Shown in pieces: positions 9,775 through 17,892 of a stretch of DNA of 64,000 nucleotides (positions within the stretch are counted from its first letter, which is position 1; each line of letters begins with the position of its first letter). The notes under the pieces are model-generated. The model searched no databases. It was not told where the DNA came from and worked only from the letters and a program-made list of their open reading frames with translations. The translations under genes and the position numbers were made by a program. Location of the stretch: assembly GCA_008363385.1 (NCBI GenBank), contig RHKY01000003.1, positions 124,001 through 188,000 of the forward strand, given 5' to 3'. The stretch is from Acidobacteriota bacterium. Its GTDB lineage: Bacteria > Acidobacteriota > Thermoanaerobaculia > UBA5066.

Positions 9775-11055
9775 TCAGCCGGAGCGCCGGAGGACGACGA
9801 TCGTCTTGTCGTCTCCGGCCGGCGCGCCCGCCTCGTGCTCGGTGATCCGGGAGAGGATCCCGTCGAGGACCTCGCGGGCCGGCCGGCCGGAGAGGCCGGT
9901 CGCGATCCTGGCCAGGCCGGGGAGGCCCAGCTCCACCTCGTCCGGCGAGCTGGCCTCGGTGAGGCCGTCGGTGTAGAGGACGAGCGTCGAGCCGGCGGGG
10001 ACCTCTGCCTCCCCCTCGGTCCACGAGGCCGTCCGGAGGAGGCCGATCGGCGGACCCGTGGGCGCGAGCGTCCGGAATCCGGCGGCGTCGAGGAGCAGCG
10101 GCGGGTTGTGTCCGGCGTTGACGAACCGGAGCCGCCCGGTCGAAGGGTCGTAGACGCTCAGGAAGAGCGTCACGTACTTCCGCCCGCCGGCCATCGAGAA
10201 GATCAGGCGGTCCAGGCGAGAGGCCAGGAGCGCGAGCGGCTCCCCGAGCGGGGTGGCGACGCGGAGCGCGGCCTGCAGGCTCGACATGACGAGGGCGGCG
10301 GCGACCCCCTTGCCCGAGACGTCGGCGATCGTCACCCCCAGCTCGCCCGTGGGGAGCGGCAGGAAGTCGTAGTAGTCGCCGCCGACCTCGAAGCAGGAGA
10401 CGCTCGCGGCGGCCAGCTCGGTCGCCGGCACGTCCGAGGGGGGCTCGGGGAGGAGCCGCTCCTGGATCTCGCGCCCCAGCGCCAGCTCGCGCTGCATCCG
10501 GTCCTTCTCGAGGAGGCTCAGGTGGAGCGTGGCGTTCTCCATCCCGATGGCCACGTGGTCCGAGACCGACTCGAGGAACGCCATGTCGCCCGGCCCGAAC
10601 GGCCCCGACCGCTTGTTCAGCAGCTGGAGGACGCCGACGATCTTCCCGACGCGGTTCCGGATCGGGACGCAGAGCATCGAACGGGTCCGGAACCCGGAGC
10701 GCTTGTCGACGGAGGCCTCGAACCGCGGGTCGGCCGTCACGTCCTCGAGGTGGACGGTCTCGCCGGTCTGGGCGACGGTCCCTGCGATGCCGCGTCCCAT
10801 CGGGAGGCGGATCTCCGAGACTTCCCCCTCGGTCGGGATCCGCGCCCAGATCTCCCCCTTCGCCTCGTCGACGAAATAGAGCGTCCCCCGCTCGACGCCG
10901 AGCTGGTCGCGCGCCAGCGAGACGATCGAGGAGAACAGGACCGACGGCTCGATGGAGGAGTTGATGAGCTTGGAGGCCTCGACGAGGGCGCGCAGGCGCT
11001 CCACCTCCGCGCCCAGCACGCGCCGCTCGACGCCGGAGTACTCCGGAGGAGACAT
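9775..11055 (-). CDS. GAF-domain PP2C (SpoIIE/RsbU-type) serine phosphatase
   Basis: A cytoplasmic 426-aa protein phosphatase. A GAF domain covers about residues 20-190 (IVSLARDQLGVERGTLYF to GVLQLLNKR). A short helical linker (LEKDRMQRELALGREIQERLLP) and a PP2C-SpoIIE catalytic domain (215-425) follow, with metal-binding acidic residues in GGDYYDF, IADVSGKG and LVLYTDGLTEA, and a final GDDKTIVVLRR. Such proteins usually dephosphorylate anti-sigma-factor antagonists, but no partner kinase or STAS protein is adjacent. The start is the ATG at 11055: TACGCT ends 9 nt upstream, and the only GGAGGT lies upstream of that box and so would not be transcribed. Confidence 0.92.
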   Translation of the reverse strand: MSPPEYSGVERRVLGAEVERLRALVEASKLINSSIEPSVLFSSIVSLARDQLGVERGTLYFVDEAKGEIWARIPTEGEVSEIRLPMGRGIAGTVAQTGETVHLEDVTADPRFEASVDKRSGFRTRSMLCVPIRNRVGKIVGVLQLLNKRSGPFGPGDMAFLESVSDHVAIGMENATLHLSLLEKDRMQRELALGREIQERLLPEPPSDVPATELAAASVSCFEVGGDYYDFLPLPTGELGVTIADVSGKGVAAALVMSSLQAALRVATPLGEPLALLASRLDRLIFSMAGGRKYVTLFLSVYDPSTGRLRFVNAGHNPPLLLDAAGFRTLAPTGPPIGLLRTASWTEGEAEVPAGSTLVLYTDGLTEASSPDEVELGLPGLARIATGLSGRPAREVLDGILSRITEHEAGAPAGDDKTIVVLRRSG

Positions 11056-11064
11056 GCCCGCGGG

Positions 11065-11070
11065 AGCGTA
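11065..11070 (-). promoter_or_regulatory. -10-like box TACGCT, leaderless type
   Basis: On the minus strand TACGCT lies 9 nt before the ATG at 11055. The GGAGGT nearby lies upstream of the box, which supports a leaderless message. Confidence 0.4.
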
Positions 11071-11192
11071 GCACCTCCGCCGGGCCTGGCCCCGCCGCCG
11101 GGCGGGCCCGGTCCGCCTCGGGTACCATCCCGCGGACGCGGCGGGCACGCCGGAGAGGGCCGCCTGCCTCGCATCGAAAGGACCGCGCTCCC

Positions 11193-12830
11193 ATGAGAAG
11201 AACGCTCCTCCCGATCGCCCTCTCGGCCGTCGTCCTCCTCGGCTCGCGCCCCGCCCCCGGCTGCACGAGCCTCCTCGTCACGAAGGGGGCCTCGGCCGAC
11301 GGCTCCACGTTCATCACCTACGCCGCCGACTCGCACGACCTCTACGGCGAGCTCTACTTCACCCCCGCGGGCGTCCACCCGTTCGGGGCGATGCGCGACG
11401 TCGTCGAGTGGGACACGAACAAGACGCTGGGCCGCATCCCGCAGGTGCCGGTCACGTACCAGGTGGTCGGGAACATGAACGAGCACCAGGTGGCCATCGC
11501 GGAGTCGACGTGGGGGGGCCGCAAGGAGCTGAAGGGGCCCTCCGGGATCGTCGACTACGGCTCGCTCATCTGGATCGCTCTGGAGCGCTCGAAGACCGCG
11601 CGCGAGGCGATCGACGTGATGACGAAGCTCGCCGAGGAGCACGGCTACGCCTCCACCGGGGAGTCCTTCTCGATCGCCGACCCGAACGAGGCCTGGATCC
11701 TGGAGATGATCGGCAAGGGGGAGAAGCAGAAGGGGGCCCTCTGGGTCGCCGTGCGCGTCCCCGACGGCACGATCTCGGGGCACGCCAACCAGCCCCGGAT
11801 CCGGCGCTTCCCGCGGAACGACCCGAAGAACGTCCTCTTCGCCCCCGACGTCGTCTCCTTCGCGCGGGAGAAGGGGTGGTTCACGGGCAAGGACGAGGAG
11901 TTCAGCTTCGCCGACGTCTACTCCCCGCTCCGGGGCTCGACCCTCCGCGGCTGCGACTCGCGCGTCTGGAGCGTCTTCCGCCGCGCGGCGCCCTCCTTGA
12001 ACCTCTCCTCCGACTGGGTGCTGGCCGTCCCCGGGGCCGAGCCCCTGCCGTTCTCGGTCAAGCCGGACCGGAAGCTCTCCGTCAAGGACGTCATGGAGCT
12101 GATGCGGGACCACTTCGAGGGGACCGAGCTGGACATGACGAAGGACGTCGGGGCGGGGCCGTTCAAGCTGCCGTACCGCTGGCGCCCGATGGGCTTCAAG
12201 GTGGACGGGGTCGACTACGTCAACGAGAGGGCCATCTCCACGCAGCAGACGGGCTACTCGATCGTGGCCCAGCTCCGGTCGTTCCTCCCGGCGCAGATCG
12301 GCGGCGTCCTCTGGTTCGGGCTGGACGACACCTACTCCACGGTCTACACGCCGATGTACGCCGGGATCCGGGAGGTGCCGAGGAGTTACGCCGTCGGGAC
12401 CGCCGACTTCTCCCGCTTCTCGTGGGACTCGGCCTTCTGGGTCTTCAACTTCGTGACGAACTGGGCCTACTCGCGCTACAGCGACATGATCGTCGACGTC
12501 CGGAAGGCCCAGGGCGAGATCGAGGGGCGGTTCCTGGCCGAGCAGCCGGAGGTGGAGAAGGCGGCGCTCGTGCTCCACGCCGAGTCCCCGGCCGCCGCGC
12601 GCGACTACCTGACGGCCTACTCGGTGAGAGCCGGGGACGGGACGGTCGAGCGGTGGAAGAAGCTGGGGGAGTTCCTCCTCTGGAAGTACATCGACGGCAA
12701 CGTCCGCGACAGCCAGGGGAACGTGACGCACCCCCGGTACCCGCAGGACTGGTACGACCGGATCGCCAAGGACGGCGGGGACCGCCTGAAGCAGCGCAAG
12801 CTCCCGAGCGAGGGGGCCGAGGAGCACTGA
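11193..12830 (+). CDS. secreted C69-family dipeptidase
   Basis: A 545-aa Ntn-type peptidase of family C69 (PepD-like). A signal peptide covers about residues 1-23; cleavage before C24 (PAPG-CTSLLVTKGAS) would expose the catalytic N-terminal cysteine. The family block 'CTSLLVTKGASADGSTF' is followed by MNEHQVAIAESTWGGR and SFSIADPNEAWILEMIG, both typical. The length is close to other C69 enzymes. It probably degrades peptides in the periplasm. The ATG is preceded at some distance by AAAGGA. A TACCAT box at 11123-11128 could be the promoter. It is divergent from the phosphatase at 9775. Confidence 0.92.
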   Translation: MRRTLLPIALSAVVLLGSRPAPGCTSLLVTKGASADGSTFITYAADSHDLYGELYFTPAGVHPFGAMRDVVEWDTNKTLGRIPQVPVTYQVVGNMNEHQVAIAESTWGGRKELKGPSGIVDYGSLIWIALERSKTAREAIDVMTKLAEEHGYASTGESFSIADPNEAWILEMIGKGEKQKGALWVAVRVPDGTISGHANQPRIRRFPRNDPKNVLFAPDVVSFAREKGWFTGKDEEFSFADVYSPLRGSTLRGCDSRVWSVFRRAAPSLNLSSDWVLAVPGAEPLPFSVKPDRKLSVKDVMELMRDHFEGTELDMTKDVGAGPFKLPYRWRPMGFKVDGVDYVNERAISTQQTGYSIVAQLRSFLPAQIGGVLWFGLDDTYSTVYTPMYAGIREVPRSYAVGTADFSRFSWDSAFWVFNFVTNWAYSRYSDMIVDVRKAQGEIEGRFLAEQPEVEKAALVLHAESPAAARDYLTAYSVRAGDGTVERWKKLGEFLLWKYIDGNVRDSQGNVTHPRYPQDWYDRIAKDGGDRLKQRKLPSEGAEEH

Positions 12831-12867
12831 GGCGGGTCCGGACGTAACCTGCAGCCGCGCCGTCCGT

Positions 12868-15156
12868 ATGAAGGAGGTGCGGCGCCTCGCGTGCCGGATC
12901 CTCCTCCACGCCGGGCTGGCCGGGACCCTCCTCCCCCTGGCCGGCCCGGCTCTTTCCCGTCCCACCTCCACGGAAGAGCTGCGCGGCGCCGAGATCCGGG
13001 TCGTCCGGTCCTCGGGGCCGATCCGCGTGGACGGCGACCTCTCGGACGCGGGGTGGGCGGGGGCCGCGCGGGTCGAGACCTTCTACGAGGTGAACCCGGG
13101 CGACAACGTCCCGCCGAAGGTGAGGACGGTCGCCCTCCTGGCCTACGACGAGCGGTACCTCTACGTCGCCTTCGAGTGCGACGACCCCGACCCTCGCCGG
13201 ATCCGGGCGCCGTACACGGACCGCGACGAGCTCCGGGGCGACACGGACTACGCCGGGGTCATCCTCGACACCGTCTTCGACGGCCGGACGGCGGTGGAGC
13301 TCCTGGCCAACCCGCGAGGGATCCAGTTCGACGCCGTCACCAACGACGGGGAGGAGGACGTCGCCCCGGACTTCTTCTGGGACTCCGCCGGGCGGGTGAC
13401 GGAGACGGGCTGGACGCTCGAGATCCGGGTGCCGTTCACGACCCTCCGGTACAAGAGGGCCGACCCGCAGACGTGGGGGATCCTCCTCTACCGCAACTGG
13501 CCCCGGGAATACCGGTACCAGATGTTCTCCGCCAGGCTCCCGCGCGGGCGGAACTGCTTCGTCTGCTCGGAGAACGTCCTCTCCGGCCTCTCCGGCCTCC
13601 CGCCGGGAGGGCACCTCGTGGCCGCCCCGTACGTCTCGGCCGCGCAGGAGGCGGTCCCGCGCGACCCGCCGGGGACCGGCCTCGTCACGAGGCCGATCGA
13701 CCCGGAGGCGGGCCTCGACGTGAAGTGGACTCCGAACGCGGTGACGGCCGTCGACGCGACCTTCAACCCCGACTTCTCGCAGATCGAGTCGGACGTCGCC
13801 CAGATCGGCGTCAACGAGCGGTTCGCCCTCTTCTACCCCGAGAAGCGCCCGTTCTTCCTGGAGGGGGTCGACCTCCTCACCTCCACGCCGATCCAGGCCG
13901 TCTACACCCGGACGATCACCTCGCCGCGCTGGGGGCTGCGCGGGACGGGCAAGCTCGACTCCACCGCCTGGACGCTCCTGGTCGCCGACGACCGGGGCGG
14001 GGGGAGCGTCGTCATCCCCGGCCCCACCGGGTCGGACCTGGCCGAGCAGGACTTCCGGTCGTTCGTGGCCGTCGGGCGCGCCCGGCACGACATCGGGCGG
14101 TCGTTCGCCTCGCTCCTCTTCACCGACCGCGAGGTCCGGGGCGGCGGGTACAACCGGGTGCTCGGGCCCGACTTCCAGTGGAGGCCCTCCGAGGCCGACA
14201 CGGTGACGGGGCAGCTCCTCTTCAGCCGGAGCGTCACGCCCGACCGACCCGACCTCGCCGCGGAGTGGGACGGGCGGACGCTCTCCGGGCACGCGGCCCG
14301 GATCTGGTGGTCGCACTCGACGGAGAGGGTCGACTGGTTCGCCGTCTACAAGGACTTCGACGACGACTTCCGGGCCGACGTCGGGTTCGTCCCGCAGGTG
14401 GGGTTCCGGGAGGGGTACCTGGAGGGGGGCTACACCTGGCGGCCGACGGGGTTCTTCCGCCGGGTCCGGCTCTTCCTCGAGTCGGAGCTGCAGGTCGACC
14501 GCGACGGCGCCGACACGATCTACCGTCAGGTCCAGGTCGGCGTCGGGGCCGACGGCCGGGCGAACTCGTTCTACCGGATCGAGCTCGAGACCGAGGCGGT
14601 CCGGACGGGGGAGAGCCTCCTGCCGCGCAAGACCGTGAGCCTGAGCTACCAGGTCGTCCCGTCCAGCGTCTTCGGCCAGACGAGCCTGGAGGCCTCGTGG
14701 GGGCAGGAGATCGACTACGCGGGGGAGCGGAACGGGCACGGAGGCGGCCTGGCGCTCACCTCCGTCGTCCGCCCGACGGACCACCTCGCCCTGGAGGCGC
14801 TCGGCGAGCTGCAGTGGCTCGACGTCCCGCGGGAGGAGGGAGGGCCGGAGGAGCGCCTCTTCACGGCGTTCGTGGCGCGGCTGAAGGCGACCTACACGTT
14901 CAGCGCCCGGAGCTTCCTCCGGGTGATCGGGCAGTACGTCGGCGCCCGGTACGACCCGACGCTCTACCCCGACCCGGCGAGCGTCCCTTCGAGGGAAGGC
15001 TCGTTCTCGGCCTCGGCGCTCCTGGCCTACAAGCTGAACTGGCAGAGCGTCGTCTACGTCGGGTACGGCGACGCGCGGACCCTCGACGAGACGGGCGGGC
15101 TCCCCCCCCAGAACCGCCAGCTCTTCGTCAAGGTCTCGTACGCCTTCCAGAAGTAG
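12868..15156 (+). CDS. DUF5916 outer-membrane-like protein with CBM9-like N-terminal domain (copy 2)
   Basis: A 762-aa paralogue of the protein at 2312, with the same architecture: signal peptide, CBM9-like sandwich beginning IRVDGDLSDAGWAG, DUF5916 body and a C-terminal KVSYAFQK barrel-like end. Long blocks are near-identical to copy 1, for example RFALFYPEKRPFFLEGVDLL, CFVCSENVLSGLSGLPPGG and YKLNWQSVVYVGYGD. It follows the C69 dipeptidase by 37 nt and may be co-transcribed. TAACCT at 12845-12850 could also give it a promoter; the Shine-Dalgarno is weak. The ligand is unknown. Confidence 0.85.
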   Translation: MKEVRRLACRILLHAGLAGTLLPLAGPALSRPTSTEELRGAEIRVVRSSGPIRVDGDLSDAGWAGAARVETFYEVNPGDNVPPKVRTVALLAYDERYLYVAFECDDPDPRRIRAPYTDRDELRGDTDYAGVILDTVFDGRTAVELLANPRGIQFDAVTNDGEEDVAPDFFWDSAGRVTETGWTLEIRVPFTTLRYKRADPQTWGILLYRNWPREYRYQMFSARLPRGRNCFVCSENVLSGLSGLPPGGHLVAAPYVSAAQEAVPRDPPGTGLVTRPIDPEAGLDVKWTPNAVTAVDATFNPDFSQIESDVAQIGVNERFALFYPEKRPFFLEGVDLLTSTPIQAVYTRTITSPRWGLRGTGKLDSTAWTLLVADDRGGGSVVIPGPTGSDLAEQDFRSFVAVGRARHDIGRSFASLLFTDREVRGGGYNRVLGPDFQWRPSEADTVTGQLLFSRSVTPDRPDLAAEWDGRTLSGHAARIWWSHSTERVDWFAVYKDFDDDFRADVGFVPQVGFREGYLEGGYTWRPTGFFRRVRLFLESELQVDRDGADTIYRQVQVGVGADGRANSFYRIELETEAVRTGESLLPRKTVSLSYQVVPSSVFGQTSLEASWGQEIDYAGERNGHGGGLALTSVVRPTDHLALEALGELQWLDVPREEGGPEERLFTAFVARLKATYTFSARSFLRVIGQYVGARYDPTLYPDPASVPSREGSFSASALLAYKLNWQSVVYVGYGDARTLDETGGLPPQNRQLFVKVSYAFQK

Positions 15157-15172
15157 GACGGCGCGGCGGGGC

Positions 15173-15193
15173 GCGGCGGGGTTCCCCCTGCGA
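15173..15193 (+). repeat. 21-nt repeat, copy A
   Basis: A 21-nt G-rich/C-rich segment containing GGGGTTCCCCCTGCGA is identical to 58547-58567. Both copies lie between convergent genes and read in the same direction. A related half-site lies in the hairpin at 62379-62412. Confidence 0.6.
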
Positions 15194-15195
15194 GA

Positions 15196-15756
15196 CTAGT
15201 CGATCTTCGGAACGAACGAGAGCTTCAGCGTCGGCGCCACGGCGGTGACCGTCGGGAGCTCGGACCAGTCGATCGGGCCGCGCGCGATCCGGTGGATCAG
15301 GTACGGCAGGACGATGGCCGCCCAGGCCCGGTCGAAGTAGGCGTAGGCCCGGTCCCAGTCCGGCCCCTCGCCCCAGCCCGAGTGCGTGAACCGCAGGCGC
15401 GTCCGCCGCTCGTCCTCGGGCGCGAGGTCGATCGTGACCACCGTCCGCTGCTGCCGGACCGAGGGCTGCTCGGGCGGGGCGTTCCAGCTGAACGCCAGCC
15501 GCCGCGGCGGCTCGAACGCCAGGACCCGCGATCCCTCGGTCCCCCGGCTCCCGGGGGACGCCGCGGGGTCGAAGTGGATCTCGTAGGCCCCGTCCACCCT
15601 CGGCTCGACCCGGCAGCCCGGCGCGAAGAAGCTCCGGACTCCCTCCTCCGTCGTCCAGAGGGCGAAGACCTCCTCCACGGGAGCGTCCAGGACGATCTCC
15701 ACGCGCAGGACGCGGTCCTCGGGGAAGGGGGGAAGAGTCACGGCCGGCGAGAGCAT
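15196..15756 (-). CDS. SRPBCC (AHSA1/START-like) domain protein
   Basis: A 186-aa protein with one SRPBCC ligand-binding fold. The pattern is clear: VLDAPVEEVFALWTTEEG, the FFAP segment, 'V..RVDGAYEIHF', then RLAFSWN, RTRLRFTHSGWGEGPDWDRAYAYFD and WAAIVLPYL. It is similar to Aha1-type activators and polyketide-cyclase-like proteins of unknown ligand. There is no signal peptide. The start is uncertain: the ATG at 15756 or the GTG at 15741; neither has a Shine-Dalgarno. It ends 40 nt from the convergent DUF5916 gene and follows the BNR protein on the same strand. Confidence 0.82.
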   Translation of the reverse strand: MLSPAVTLPPFPEDRVLRVEIVLDAPVEEVFALWTTEEGVRSFFAPGCRVEPRVDGAYEIHFDPAASPGSRGTEGSRVLAFEPPRRLAFSWNAPPEQPSVRQQRTVVTIDLAPEDERRTRLRFTHSGWGEGPDWDRAYAYFDRAWAAIVLPYLIHRIARGPIDWSELPTVTAVAPTLKLSFVPKID

Positions 15757-15785
15757 AGCGGCCGGAGGGCCGGGGCGCGAGCCCT

Positions 15786-17771
15786 TCAGGGCTTCCCGGC
15801 GCGTTTGCCCTTTCCGGCCGGCGCCTTCGTCGGGCTCCTGGCCGGCGGCTCGGCCGCCACCGCCTCGGGGTCGAGCCGCCAGGCGCCCCCGCCGGAGGTG
15901 CCGACGAGGATCGACTTCCTGGGCCCCGGCTCGACGCAGACGGCGACGAGGTCCGGGTGGGGCGGGTCGCCCCCGGCCCTCGCCCACGACTTTCCGTCGT
16001 CCTTCGAGCGGAAGAGACCCTTGTCCCACGTCGCGGCCCAGAGCGTCCCCGCCGCCTCGGGGTCGAGCGCGATCGCCTGGACGTTGACGCGCCCGAGCCC
16101 CGACCGGCTCTCGGTCCAGCTCTTCCCGCCGTCGGTCGAGCGGAAGACCCCCTCGCGGTCCGTCCCCGCCCAGGCGGTCTTCCCGTCCGCCGCGAAGGCG
16201 AGGGCCTGGACGCGCGCGTACGGGATGCCCGCGCCGGCGGGCTCCCAGGCGGTCGACCCGGTCGTCCTGCGGAAGAGGCCGGCGTGCGTGGCCGCGAGCA
16301 CCGTCCCGCTCCCCGACGGGTCCACCGCGAGGGGGAAGAAGCCCCGGGTCGTCGAGCCCCGGTCGAGGTCCGGGGTCAGGGCCTTCCAGCGAGCCCCGTC
16401 GCTCGACTCGAAGACGGTGTCCTCGTCCCGGCAGACGAGGCGGCCCGCAGCGGCCGGGTCGGCCGCGATCGCCTCGATCTCCGTGCCGCTCCCGAGGCCG
16501 TCGCGGGCGGGACGGAAGGTCCGGCCCGAGTCCTCGCTCACGAAGACCCCGTCCTCGGTCCCCGAGAGGAGGGCCGGGGAGGCGCCCGGGCGGAGGAGGA
16601 GCGACTTCACCCTGGGGTCGTCGAGCCCGTCCTCCTGCAACGCCCACGTCTTCCCGCCGTCCGTCGTCCGGAAGACGCCCGCCTGCGGGGAGGCGATCCA
16701 GGCCGTCCCCGGGCTCCGCGGGTCGGTCACGATCGCGGAGACGTCGAGGGCGAAGAAGCCCCAGCCCGGCCCGCTCCACGTCGCCCCGCCGTCGGTCGAG
16801 GAGAGGACGCCGTCCCGCGAGGTCCCGGCGTAGATCCGGACGGGATCGCGCCCGGCGGCCACGACCGCGTCGAAGTTGACGAACGAGAAGCCCTCCGTCA
16901 GGGACCGCCAGCTGGTGCCGCCGCCGCGCGCCGCGAGGAGCTTGTTCGGCACCCCGGCGTAGAGGACGTGAGGGTCGACGGGGTCCGGCGCCAGCGCGAA
17001 GACGGTCCTCTCCCTCCACTCGCGGCCCCGCGCCGGGAGGAACGTCTCCCCGCGGTCCGGGGAGACGAACGGCCCGCGGTTCGTCCCGACGTAGAGGGAG
17101 GGGGGCTCGGTGGCGGTGACCGTGAGCGCGTGGACGAACCCCAGCTCGCCGCTCCCGCCGAGCGCGGACCACGTGGCCCCGGCGTCGGTGCTCCGGAAGA
17201 GCCCCTCGGAGGTCGTCCCGGCGACGAGGGCCGGCGGCGTCCCCGGGAGGAGGGCGAGCGCGGTCAGGCGGAAGTTGTGCGGCAGGCCCGAGGTGCTGCG
17301 AGCCCAGGTCACGCCACCGTCCGTCGTCCGGTGGACCCCGTCGTTGCCGCCGGTCTCCGTGGCGGCCCAGGCGCGGCCCGGCACGGCCGGGTCGAAGAGG
17401 AGGGCCTGGATCGGGGCCTGGTCGTCGGAGGAGAGGACGCGGCGCCAGGTGGCGCCGGCGTCCGTCGACCGGTGGAGCCCGTCGGCGTAGGTGCCGGCCA
17501 GGAGCGTCCTCGGGCGCGACGGGTCGACGGCGAGGGCGTCGACCGTCTCTCCGGCCAGGCCGGAGAAGGCCCAGCTCTTCCCGCCGTTCGTCGACTTCAG
17601 GACGCCGGACCGCCACGTCCCCGCGTAGACGGTCTCCGGGGCCGCCGGGTCGACGGCCAGGGAGCGGACCGAGCCGCCCGGCGGGCCGAAGGGCTGCCAG
17701 GCCCCGGCGGGGAGAGGAACGAGCGTTGCCAGGAGGAACGCGAGCGAGGCGATGCGGGAGAAGAGGCTCAT
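15786..17771 (-). CDS. secreted BNR/sortilin-like beta-propeller protein
   Basis: A 661-aa exported protein with a signal peptide (residues 1-25, ending PAGAWQ). It is built from repeated BNR/Asp-box units such as STNGGKSW, STDAGATW, TTDGGVTW, STDGGATW and STDGGKSW, spaced roughly 40-50 residues apart. This predicts one or two large beta-propellers of the VPS10/sortilin or photosystem-stability-factor type. No sialidase catalytic residues could be recognised, so binding is more likely than hydrolysis. The C-terminus is a lysine-rich tail. The ATG at 17771 follows GGAGG by 5 nt and is preferred over the GTG at 17777. Confidence 0.85.
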   Translation of the reverse strand: MSLFSRIASLAFLLATLVPLPAGAWQPFGPPGGSVRSLAVDPAAPETVYAGTWRSGVLKSTNGGKSWAFSGLAGETVDALAVDPSRPRTLLAGTYADGLHRSTDAGATWRRVLSSDDQAPIQALLFDPAVPGRAWAATETGGNDGVHRTTDGGVTWARSTSGLPHNFRLTALALLPGTPPALVAGTTSEGLFRSTDAGATWSALGGSGELGFVHALTVTATEPPSLYVGTNRGPFVSPDRGETFLPARGREWRERTVFALAPDPVDPHVLYAGVPNKLLAARGGGTSWRSLTEGFSFVNFDAVVAAGRDPVRIYAGTSRDGVLSSTDGGATWSGPGWGFFALDVSAIVTDPRSPGTAWIASPQAGVFRTTDGGKTWALQEDGLDDPRVKSLLLRPGASPALLSGTEDGVFVSEDSGRTFRPARDGLGSGTEIEAIAADPAAAGRLVCRDEDTVFESSDGARWKALTPDLDRGSTTRGFFPLAVDPSGSGTVLAATHAGLFRRTTGSTAWEPAGAGIPYARVQALAFAADGKTAWAGTDREGVFRSTDGGKSWTESRSGLGRVNVQAIALDPEAAGTLWAATWDKGLFRSKDDGKSWARAGGDPPHPDLVAVCVEPGPRKSILVGTSGGGAWRLDPEAVAAEPPARSPTKAPAGKGKRAGKP

Positions 17772-17878
17772 GGTCACCTCCGTGTCGGCGGCCCGCCCGC
17801 GCGGGCGGGCCGCCGATCATCGCACCGTGAGACGAATTCGCAATGCGCTCCCGGAGGAAGCGAGGAGGCGGCGGGCGG

Positions 17879-17884
17879 TACCAT
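17879..17884 (+). promoter_or_regulatory. -10-like box TACCAT, leaderless type
   Basis: TACCAT ends 8 nt before the TTG at 17893. No ribosome site sits between the box and the start. Confidence 0.35.
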
Positions 17885-17892
17885 GTGCACGC

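Noticed and set aside
15786-17771. Annotating the BNR protein as a sialidase
   Set aside because: Asp-box repeats are present, but no sialidase arginine triad or nucleophile tyrosine region could be recognised.
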